Source: Acanthornis magna
Taxonomy: Eukaryota; Chordata; Aves; Passeriformes; Acanthizidae
Assembly (NCBI GenBank): GCA_036785705.1
Contig: JAWUZG010000004.1
Coordinates: 10,140,501-10,204,500 of the forward strand
Length of the DNA stretch: 64,000 nucleotides
Reading direction: 5' to 3'
Numbering within the stretch: the first letter of the stretch is position 1; the number at the start of each line of letters is the position of its first letter. This document shows, piece by piece, positions 38,243 to 48,292 of this stretch. The position numbers and the translations under genes are program-made. The notes under the pieces are model-generated. The model saw only the letters and a list, made by a program, of their open reading frames with translations, ran no database searches and was not told the origin of the DNA.

Positions 38243-40274
38243 AATCACACACAAACTTCCTTACAGAACACCTATAGCTCTCATAGGCTCTGTATTGCAT
38301 CAAAATGAACAAAAGTTGTCAAGGAATGATGAGAAAGCCAAGAGGAGTTTTCAGTAGCATGTATTTCCAGTATGAAACCTCTTTCTCTGTCTCTCCCCTG
38401 AGTCTTCAAGCTTGCAAGCAGCTCCAAGTGATAGACATGTACCACATGGTGACAAGAACTCTGTAACAGAGTGAAAACCTAATGATTGCCATTGCCTTGG
38501 CTTCATTTGCTGCTTGCTCGGTGGTACCAACCTCTGTGCAAACTTCTATGAACACAAATATGTTGCTGTTGTTTTGCTTGTTCAGAAGAAACTGAGAGCA
38601 GTCCACCTTTTCTGTTCTGTGTGTAAAACATGCAGTGATCCAGGGGATGCTGTGCAGGGCAGTTGCTGCAGAGCACATGGTGGAAGAGTCTGTTTCTGTA
38701 TTTTAAACATCTCACATAGATAATAAAAGAGCCTCATCTATATATATGGGATAATGTGAATAAACTCAATAGGCAGCACTTAGTAAAAATATATCCTTGG
38801 AAATACAATGCAATATCCTAAAATAATTTCACAGATGTGAGTCACCTAATACAATTATAATGTTATAACAAGCCATTTCAGAGGCAAAAAATCTTCATGC
38901 ATGATTAAATAACAAACTTTGTCTGAGGATACTAAGGATTTTTAAAATTGCAACAGTCCTTTTATTTCAGCTTCTTCTTCAGATATAGGATGAGCTTTAG
39001 ATAGATTTATCTTCAGTTTTTAATTTTCTAGGTAGTGTTAACATTCTCTCTAAAGCAAGAGATGAAACAGAACTGAGACCACTAATGCATAAGAAATTTT
39101 TCTTGTTCAAAGAACAAAATACTTTTAAATTTAGTGGTGTTCACCTACATAATACCTCATTATTCACGACATTTTGTCCATTATAACATGAGATTCCTCA
39201 AAAGATAGAAGTAATCATTCAGCAGAAAAGTCTAGCTAATTATCCATTGTCTGAGAACTCAAGCTGGTGTAATGGAGGAAACATCAGTTACAGCAATTGC
39301 TGGTGTCTACTGACAGAAGAAATGCATCTCTGAAATTACTGTACCAGAAACCTCAGAAATCTGAGTCTTCCTTACCTGCTTTCTCTAGATGGATAGAAAA
39401 GCCATCAGCAGCAGAAGATGATATAAATGAACACCTATAAGACAAATTAAATTACTAAAAATTATTATGGAATGTTATATAAACATTACTTTTGTGGAAT
39501 GTACAAAGTATTGACTCATTTCTTATGGTTTATATAGTGCAATTAGTGATTCTGTAAGAGCTTAAGAGGTACAAATATAAGGAACTTGCTTAGAGTAGGA
39601 ATATACTTCTTTAAAATTTCATTTTAGTCCATTGTTAAAACATACTATTAAAATGAATTTTGTTTGTTAACTTTGTTTTAAATACACAAAATACTTCGAT
39701 TGTTTATTAGAGTTAGCAAAAGACCAGCAGAACACAAATGCTTTAACACCTAAGCATGACTGCTTACTCAGTTTTCCTTTCCTAGGCAGCTAAAAACTTT
39801 GTCAATTAAAATTAACAAGTAACTAGCAGGGAAATTTGGACACTTTAGATACCACAAGGAGGAGCTTTGGCAATTGTACTGGGGACTTCTAGAGCAGCTA
39901 GAAAGAAAAAAAGAAGGACTAGCAAAACAGGCTAGAAAGCGAAGGAAAAGATGAAAAGAAACCATGTACACAGAAGATAGAAACGGACAATAAAAATCAC
40001 ATCTTAAGATAGGGAAAAAAGTGCCAAAGCAGTGACATTCATGTGAAAAGATAGATAAGATTAGACATTTAAAAAAACCTGATTTTGATTAAATTTGAGA
40101 AATAAGACCTGAGGAGAAAGGGAGATGTTAATAGATTCTACTGTAAGAAAGTCGGGCCGTAGTTCTGCCTTCAGATAAACTACAGTGCAAAGTGTATATA
40201 ATACTGAAGCAGGATTTGGCCCTTTTGCTCTGCCATTTGAAGGTGATTGAAAATAAAGAGAGGTCAGAATAAAA
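38243..40274. other. AT-rich unique DNA, nothing recognised
   Basis: No exon, repeat or RNA gene was recognised, apart from old-looking wording ahead of the CR1 tail near 40200-40260. Confidence 0.5.
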
Positions 40275-40335
40275 CATGGTTGGACCAGAGGATCATTGAG
40301 GTTCCTTCCGATCTGGTATTCTATGATTCTGTGAT
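40275..40335 (+). mobile_element. CR1-type 3' tail
   Basis: The string catggttggaccagaggatcattgaggttccttccgatctggtattctatgattctgtga follows the CR1 3' end and closes with its octamer-like tail repeated about twice. Only the last 60 bp can be recognised. Upstream sequence containing caggatttggccc may be a more decayed part of the same or an older repeat. Confidence 0.75.
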
Positions 40336-43300
40336 GAGATAGCTGGAGGATTATAAGCAAAGTCTCATTTCTCTGTAGTCTGTTCCTTCTCTAATTCATT
40401 TTGAGCTGTGCTTCATTTACTGTATCTAGAAAGGTTGCAAACTGGCATTCTCAGAGGAGCTGTAAAACAAAATGAGTCCTTGGATGCTAAGCAAAAATAT
40501 AGAAATAACTGTAGGTTTCTGATGAAATGGTGACAAAGAATATTTGAACTGAATTGGGTTTTTTGTGTGCTTGTCTCATATTGTGCTAGAGGTCAAAACT
40601 GGCTATCAATTTTTATCAAAATGCTATGTAAGTAAAAACTTGTGTAACACTGGCTTATCTGTTTGCAAGTGTTATCATCTACACAAGGAAAAAAAGAAAA
40701 ACAGACAATCCCCGCCCCCAAAACACCTGCAAAATAGAAGTATTAGATATATGAGTCAGTTTTTTTGTTTTAATAGTGTTCAAGGCAGTTGTATTTGTGA
40801 GCTTCTATGGGTTTAGATCTCTGCTCACTTTACAAGTTGGAGAGCACCCTTAGGAGAAATTGTCTCCTCTTGTTTGAAATAAAAGTCATGACTAAGACAT
40901 GCATTCTGAACATTGAATATCAGCACAAAGATTCAGCACAATGGGAACCAAGTATCAGTGCCTAGAAAAAAAAATGTATTTGAAGCTAATATAAAATTTA
41001 ATGTTTTACCATGTGATTTCTTATTCTAAAGGCTGTATTGTTTAGGAAAAAACTTCTAAATCCTATAAAATCACCTCACACTCTTTGGAGTGTTCTCTTA
41101 CGGTAGAAAGTTTTACAAGAAGTATTGGGGGTTTTCAGGTTTTACTGTACTTTTGCAAGTTAGGAAAAATAAAGCACATGAAGAAATGAATTGACATCTT
41201 CAGGAAATAAGGTAGCTTATGCATGGGAGTATTGAAATGATAATATCGCAGGTACACTGTACAGTGACCCTCCAAGCAGAGGAAAGAGAAATAAAAACTT
41301 GTATGAAGATACAAGGAGGACAAGCCAGGCTGACAAGATTGTGTGTCTAGATTATTTGATAAGTCTATTTCAACAACCTTAGTGTTAACTGGGAATTCTT
41401 TGTGGCGTTTTGTAGAATGGAGACAAAATTGAAAGATTTAGGATTTAGTAAATTATTGCATTGCTAAAATACTGTAATAATACATATCCTACTATGGGAT
41501 AGGTGGCAACAGTGATAAATATTGAAATAATAGAAGACAATAAAGTCAGATGTCCACAGTCCATAGCCCACTTATTTTGCTACGTTTTTAGAATAATGTT
41601 ATTGTATACAGGAATGGAATGTGCACAACGGAAAATGTGTAAAATGTGTAAAAATGGACTAAGAAGGCAACAGCAATGAATAATGTAAATAGTAAAGTCA
41701 GGAGCCATAAATTCTGTGACCAAAGACAGAGTAGATTGTAATATAATATGAGTTATTTGCTAATATTTTGAAACAAACAAAATACTGTTTTGGTAGTTAA
41801 AATCTACCAATAATCCATTGATTTTAAAAGGCTACAACATATATACAAATCTAAAACTTGAGTACTTGAGTTCTTAAACTTGACTTCTTAAATCCTTAGT
41901 TACTGTTTTCCATCTACCATGCACAATAGCACAAGGAGGCATAAATGGATATGAACGGAAGAGAGGCCGGACCACTCTTGTCTACCAACAATGAATTCAC
42001 CTGTTGTTTTCCTCACACAAGTCTATAGTGGTATACAAATCCCCCACTTGCAATATAAATATGGTTCACATACCTAATCTGATATTATTTGCTGACACAT
42101 AGTATTGTAAAAAAAAAAAAAAATAGAAAAAAAATAAAGTCCTTACTCTGAAGCTTTAGTATTGTTTCATGATTAATCTGAAAATTAATAATAAAATAGA
42201 TTTCAGAAACTTCGTAGTATATACTGAGTCATGTTAACTGATTACAAGTTTCCTGAAACTTAAGGCTATGATATAGAAAAGTGTGGTGAATTTCATGATT
42301 TATAAACCCATTTAATTGAGTAAAGAAGAAATTGACAACTAGATTAAAACCGAGTAGGGTTGTCATTTTGGTACTCATGCTCATATAGGGACATCCATTG
42401 CCTGGAACTCCAGCATGATTTTTGGAGAATTTATAACCCTAAATTACTTTTTTTTTCTCTCTGGTGAATCAATCTTAATATTTAAATATTGAAGTTTTCC
42501 AAGAGTATTTTAATGTGCGTTTCAGCAAGAAAAGAAGTTGATTTAACATTTTATTTAACTTTGTGTCTTTTTCAATGAAAAATATTCTGGGAACTGTAAT
42601 ATTTACAAAATGTAATACTCAAAAAATAGAGATAGGAGAGAATCTAATTTGATTCAACAATGACAGTCCCCTATAACACTAATAATAGTAATAAAAATAA
42701 TAACAACCACAGCCCTGATAATAACAACTCCAATAACATCGACAGCGAGAGTAGCAACTGATCTGTGAGACACTTTCACTGAAGACAGAATGTTTTTCTA
42801 CACAGACCATTGGAAAGCACCTAGATTCAGGTACAGTGAAGTTTTCCTCTGTCTCATAACCCAAGGGAGATTTCTAAACAAAGGCATGTAAGAAAACATT
42901 CCAGAGAACCTAGACTTTCAAGGGAGAGAAAATCTAGTTTTCTTGCAAATCCTACTAATACTTTCAGAGCTTTGGTCTGTTCTTTCTCTGGTGAATACAA
43001 ATTATTCAGGCTTAGAAGAAATGTCAAAACTAGACTGAGTCAATCCAGTCTCTAACTGATTGGAAATGTATTTGTGCTGACATTGCCTTTTAAATGTATG
43101 AAAAGGAAAGAATTTTTAAAATAACGTATAGGCCACACTATTGTTAAGTAAAAGGTTAGAAAAAGGGTTGACCATTCATATAGAATTTTTGCTGTTCCTG
43201 TCTTATCATACAAGGAACATTTTCAAGGCGGACATTCACTTAATGAAAAGATTGCTGCCACACTAAAGAAAAAGCATCTGATCCCATGTATCAGTTATCA

Positions 43301-44285
43301 AATGGTTTATAGGTTACCTTTTACCACAAGACAGTACAGAAACAAATGTTGATGATGCAGTCTGACATGATTTGCTTCAAGAGATTGTTTTTAGCTGCTT
43401 TTTTTTTAGTTCTACTAACTGGAAAAAAGTAAGAAATGCAATCAGGTAGGAGAAGGCATTTTTCCTATTAAAACATTTCTTATTCTTGTAACTTCAAGGA
43501 ATGTTACTTTCAATATCTGGTCTTATGTCTCTAAATATTTACAGTTTATTAAATTATGCAAAATTTAAAAGCTTATTTCATGCACTTTTTAAACTTATGT
43601 TAATAGGAAAGCCATGCAACATTTAATGATTTCATCATTATAAAACACATTTATTTGCTCTGGATAAATTTTAAAAAATTTTGAAAAATCTTAAAAAGAC
43701 AGAAATCCATCTGATGATTCACAATGTATTTTTTTTGCCAGATTCAATAAAACACATGAGACAAAAGCATTTCTAAATAATTTCTTTTCATATATTGTAG
43801 TAATTAACTTTTCATATACCAACCAAAAAAATGCTTATATCTGTGTTAACTATAATAAAATTATCTGTTGTTATTATTCATTATTGTTCTAACCATTTTC
43901 CCGTAAGAAATATTAAGCAATATAAAAAGGAACATATGTTTGTGCAAATTATATTCTCCCTTAAGATTTTGTAAGAAGCTCATCATAATAAGCAATTATA
44001 CGGTACTTCTTCAGCTTAAACTTTTAGATTAATCACAGAAAGGTTTTGTGCATAACCTTCTTGCCAAGAACATGCTTTAATGTGACAGGTTTATCCTCAA
44101 TTAAGTTTTGTTAAAGAGTCTTCTTTGTACTATTTTTCATGTTTTGGTTTAGTACAAAGACAGTGTATTCTCTTTACATATATATTGATGTAAAAGATAT
44201 TCTGTGGAGCATACTGCTTTGAGTGAATTATTAATTTGATAAAATTGGGGGTTTTTTTACTCATTGGCTTCTTTTGCATGCACAG
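40336..44285. other. AT-rich unique DNA, nothing recognised
   Basis: This stretch holds an A-rich run (42109-42137), a short TAA-type repeat (42682-42706) and an 11-bp inverted repeat (44122-44160). No transposon or RNA gene was recognised. Confidence 0.5.
44122..44160. repeat. Perfect 11-bp inverted repeat, 17-nt loop
   Basis: The arms tctttgtacta (44122-44132) and tagtacaaaga (44150-44160) are exact reverse complements. It lies 126 bp upstream of a possible exon, with no evident functional link. Confidence 0.7.
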
Positions 44286-44351
44286 CTCAGCTTCTGATGA
44301 TCAAGATGACAAGATAACACAACCTCATCATGCAAACACTGTAACTAAAAG
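44286..44351 (+). CDS. Possible 66-bp internal exon, gene unknown
   Basis: A pyrimidine-rich tract (44252-44276) leads to an acceptor, gcatgcacag, ending at 44285. A possible donor, aaaag|gtaaac, lies at 44351/44352. The 66 bp between are open in one frame with one leading and two trailing bases. They read an acidic, polar peptide beginning SASDDQDDKITQPHHANTV, and the length is a multiple of three, so skipping would keep frame. The donor is only moderate. The other two frames contain stops. I recognise no protein family, and a splice-site pair of this quality can arise by chance in 64 kb. It could equally be part of a long non-coding RNA. Confidence 0.22.
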
Positions 44352-44807
44352 GTAAACCCTATGCTGCACTTTGAAGCAATGTGTCTTTTGTAGTTTTATC
44401 TTATTGTTTGTTGATGTCAATTAACCTTATTTAATATGTTTTCTCACAAATAATTTACATGTTTGAATGGTTCCATGCCTTTAGGGTGAGAGAGAAAAAA
44501 AATGTCTAACTACAAATTCCAGTCTTCTGTACTTTTATTTGACATTATCAAAAAGTACCACAGAGGCAAAATGTCATGTTATGTCATAATATAAAATGAC
44601 AAGCTCTGTACAAACACATGAACAGCAAATCTTTTATCTGGTATTAGTGAAATAAGTAGAAAAGATATAAATGTCTTCATTTACAAAGGATCTAGATAAT
44701 GTAGCTAAAGACAAGTGAAATCTTTTAAAGAGAAGAATTTAAATTACTCTTTGAGCATAAAATAACATGGGAGAATTAGAACGGGAGTGCTTTTTGCAGT
44801 CAAATAG

Positions 44808-45083
44808 ATGGGGTCACCATTCAAGCAGTTGTTTTTTTCTTTGATAATTTTATGTTCCTTTATATTGACTGAGCACTCCCACTTGAGTAGGTATCACAAA
44901 GCACAAGGGATTTCTGGTGTGCCCAGCCTGCAGAGAGGAGAGCTTTCCAGTGGCAGGCTGCTCTTTGCCAAACAGCAGATCACATGGTGTTGTGAGAATC
45001 AATTTGCCAGCACAAGCTGGCCACTGGTGAATTCTCAGGGTAACATTGATATTTGTGAACAAGCTTTTCCAGCTGTCTACTGA
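44808..45083 (+). CDS. Short frame with signal-peptide-like start, doubtful
   Basis: This is a 91-codon frame with an ATG start. The N-terminus has a single lysine followed by a hydrophobic core (QLFFSLIILCSFIL, residues 7-20), then polar residues, which is the layout of a secretory signal peptide. The remainder, about 65 residues, has three cysteines, two of them adjacent (WCCEN), and no dibasic cleavage site that would mark a peptide precursor. There is no TATA box or recognisable promoter, no family similarity I know, and AT-rich intergenic DNA often yields hydrophobic runs by chance. A minus-strand frame overlaps most of it. I list it because it is the only signal-peptide-like frame in the window. 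Confidence 0.12.
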   Translation: MGSPFKQLFFSLIILCSFILTEHSHLSRYHKAQGISGVPSLQRGELSSGRLLFAKQQITWCCENQFASTSWPLVNSQGNIDICEQAFPAVY

Positions 45084-45948
45084 AGACAGGTTTGCATTTA
45101 ATGCAATGTGGAGAATGAAATGAAGCATTATAGTGCAGAAAGCTGTAGGATATGAACTGTAGTCTCATAGAGGTTGGAGTAAGAATTGAAAGGATTGCAG
45201 TAATGTAATAATCACTTAGAAATTAAGACATTCCCCAGAACAAGACAGTACCAAAACTGAGAAAAAAGTGATCCTCCTCCAGGTGAATATACAAAGAAAA
45301 CATACCCTCTTTGAACACAGATTTATATGAACTATGGCAGATAAATAAAACAAAGAAATAGACATTATGAGATATTATATTTTAACTGTTAAAATAGTAT
45401 GTTGCTCTTGGTAATAAAAAAAATTAGTGGGGTATTTGTTGCTTCAGCATCTCTCAGGTGTCTAAAACTTAACTCATTGTTTTAGCTGCACTAAAAAACG
45501 ATGCAGAGATATAGTTTCTGCCAGAGCAGAAGCTATCTCATGTACTTATATTAGGGTACAATGATAAATTGTTTTATGGATGCTTCTTTTTTTCCCCCTG
45601 TTGATTATGAAGAGCACTCAGGGCAGTCGATTCATCCCCTATGACACTTGTCTGATGACAGCATGAATCACCCTACTGAGCTCTTGTGTTCCTCTGTCCA
45701 CTTCACAAAGGAAGTTAGAAAGTTCTCAGCTGCTGCTGAGTTCAGCCCTATAAGATGACTATCTTTTACTTTTCTATTTTTCTTTCTGTTCGCAGAATAA
45801 AAACTGCAGAGCTATTCTTTCTCTTCTAAGAAGGCTTCCAATTTGGTTTCTAGTGTTGGGAATTTACATCAATGTTTTACTCAAAAAATTTAGTCAGAAA
45901 TGGATAAAGCAGGAATAAATCCATAAAACTTTATTATCGTATTTGTTT
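45084..45948. other. AT-rich unique DNA, nothing recognised
   Basis: No repeat or exon was recognised before the LTR. Confidence 0.5.
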
Positions 45949-46511
45949 TGTCTGGGTTTGAGTTGATTTTTTGTCACAGTGTGGACCTAGGTTTTGAATC
46001 TGGGGTAAAAACAGGATTGAAAAATCCAGGTTTGTTTTAGGTATTGCTATGCAGTGCCTACTCAGCATCAAGGCTTCTTCTATCTCAAATTTCCCCACGA
46101 CTAATTAGGCAGGGATAGACAATAGACTGTGTGGAGACACAGGCGGAACAGCTCACCCCAAGTGATTGCCAATGTCGTTCAGTGTTGTGGCCAGCAATAA
46201 AACCTGGGGAAAGAATAGGAAGGGAGGACATTCAGATTTATGACATTTGTCTTGCCAAGTCACTGCCACATGTGACAGAGCTCTGCTTTCTTAGAGATGG
46301 CTGAACAGCTGCCTGCCCATGGGAAGTGGTGACTGAAATTCTTGTATTCCTTTGCTTGCACAGATGGCTTTGCTTCATTTATTAAACTGTTTTTGTCTTG
46401 ACACAGTTGGTTTTTTGCTTTTGCACTTTCAATTCCTTTTGGCATCCCACTGCAAGGAACAGTGTGTGGCTGGGTAGAGCTTAGCTGCCTACCAGGGTTA
46501 AGCCACAACCA
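45949..46511 (+). mobile_element. Avian ERVL-type solo LTR, plus strand
   Basis: The element begins near tgtctgggtttgag (45949) and ends near ggttaagccacaacca (46511). Shared family landmarks are cagtgcctactcagcatcaagg (about 46052), the TATA-like cagcaataaaacctgggg (about 46191), gagatggctgaacagctgcctgcccatggg (about 46295) and the polyadenylation-type attaaactg (about 46382). The U3-R-U5 order is intact, but the 5' end is heavily diverged and about 30-80 bp are missing before the TATA region. No clear 5-bp target duplication could be assigned, because the exact ends are blurred. A minus-strand frame of 137 codons across it (46260-46673) is a by-product. It is related to the LTRs at 22139-22517 and 37656-38242. 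Confidence 0.8.
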
Positions 46512-47794
46512 CACCTGAATTCTTATGAATGACCTGTTTTTCCATAATTTGTGTGGTGGAGTTTTTTTTTTAAAATCTGGCTTACCTATTGTAAATGTTT
46601 TTGCACCTACAAACCTATTTAGTGTTACTGTATTATCATTACATACACCACAGGGATAAAGTGGCTTAAGCATTCAGTGAAAACATTTCATTATTTTTAC
46701 AGAATTACTATATTAAAAAAAGGTCTCCTTGTCAGAAAAAAAAAAAAAAGAAAAAAAAAAATGTTGGTATAACTCCATCTTTACCTTTGCATCTGTCCTT
46801 AGAGAACTACATATTCCTTACAGGAATTAATGCTAGTCCTTCAGATGTGCACAGAAGCACACATGCATGCGTGCACACACACAAAACAATGACAGCTCTA
46901 TAAAATTCATTTTTTAATCAAACTGGAATCTTAATTGGAACAACTGAACTAGTTGCTCACCAAAGGAATTTTGCACAGATAGTTACAGAGCAGTGCTGAA
47001 GCATCAGTTCCATTAACAACATAGGGCAGTCACTGAAGGAAAAATGTGCTGGTATGAACTTGAAACTCTGTACAAATGAATGATCATTGGGATCAGATGT
47101 GTCCAAAGGTCAACTTGAGTTCTGCAACAATATTCTAAGACTTTGGCACAGCTTGATTGATCTAATGTAAAACACTGCATCTGTGCCACTTACGTTCACT
47201 TTAGGTACTGGCTTAGTTTCTTTACATCAATGTTTTTTTTTGTGTGGGTTTTTTTTTTTTTTCTTTTTTTTTTTTTTTTGTTAGTTTTTTTGTTTTGGTT
47301 TTGTTTTGGTTTTTTTTTTTTGGTTGGGTTGGTTTTTTTTGGTTGTTGTTTCTCTGTTTTTTTTCCATGGAGTCTCAGGTATTTGACACATTAACTAATA
47401 AGATAACTATATGAATTATATGAGCTTTCTGTATGAAGATAGTGTGTCAAATGAGCTTTGTGTTGCATGTCACAATGACAAAGTCTGAATAAGAGTTAAA
47501 GTGCTTACTGCAGAATGGTAGCACTATTTACTAAATACAGATTTTACAGTAAAAGACAGAGAACAAAGTTACACAGTGTAGCAGTAAAATTTTTTTTCCT
47601 GTGTGTGTATACTTTCAGAAGCTAAACTACAGCATGAAAGAGTTAGTCAAGTTTCCTCCTCAGGCTCTGCTGATACACTCCCATTTCTCACCTGTGCATG
47701 CCCAGTATATGTGATAACAACTCCTTTTCTAAAGATCCACTCTATTTCCCTGATATCGGTTTAGGTTTAATTCCACCTGCTAACAGATGTCTTA
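46512..47794. other. Unique DNA with A-run and T/G-rich tract
   Basis: This stretch holds an A-rich run (46736-46761), a short CA-type repeat near 46859-46883, and a long T-rich tract (47232-47365). Nothing else was recognised. Confidence 0.55.
47232..47365 (+). repeat. T-rich/TG low-complexity tract
   Basis: About 130 bp is composed almost entirely of T with interspersed G (ttttggttttg, ggttgggttgg). It would read as an A/C-rich strand on the reverse. Similar sequence occurs at 49747-49833. It is probably slippage-driven. Confidence 0.85.
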
Positions 47795-48292
47795 AGGGCA
47801 GAGGAGCAGGCAATTCCCAAATGTTGGAAGTCAAACAGGTGTGCAGAAAGTCGGTTTGGTTTAACAGGAATAGCCTCTTGGAAATAAGGCAAAAAAGAAA
47901 GGTGTATGTCCAGTGGAAGCAAGGTCAGGTCACATGGAAGGAATACAGAGGTGCTTCATGCTGCCATAGGGGATGATCCTGGGAAGGATCAGGAGTTGGA
48001 CTCGATGATCCTTGTGGTTCCCTTCCAGCTCAGCATATTCTGCATATTCTGTGATTCTGTGAAATTTATGCTAGATATTAGGAAGAAATTTGTTACTGTG
48101 AGTGTGGTGAAGCAGTGGAACCAAGAAATTGTGGATGTTCCATCCCTGAAAAGTGTTCAAGGTTGGATGGAGTGTTGAGCAGCCTGGCCTGGTGGGAGGT
48201 GTCCCTGCCCATGGCAGGGAGGGTTGGAACTAGATGGTCTGGAAGGTCCCTGCCAACCCAAACCATTCTATGACTATATGATTCTAACAGAG
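47795..48292 (+). mobile_element. Rearranged CR1: mid-ORF2 piece, a CR1 tail, then a second CR1 3' end
   Basis: Three CR1-derived parts follow each other. The first (about 47795-47965) matches the segment of ORF2 between endonuclease and reverse transcriptase; its frame reads QKRKVYVQWKQGQVTWKEYR, a stretch I recognise from CR1 ORF2. The second (about 47969-48060) is a CR1-type 3' end with ggagttggactcgatgatccttgtgg and the tail attctgtgattctgtg, similar to the tail of the SINE at 17912-18070. The third (48061-48292) is the last codons and 3' end of a CR1 (attaggaagaaatttg, agcagtggaacc, tccctgcccatggcaggg), ending attctatgactatatgattc. All the reverse-transcriptase core is missing. Either one CR1 lost its middle and was struck by another insertion, or independent copies landed side by side. 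Confidence 0.8.

Noticed and set aside
46260..46673. 137-codon minus-strand frame
   Set aside because: It runs antisense through a solo LTR and shows no retroviral or host domain.
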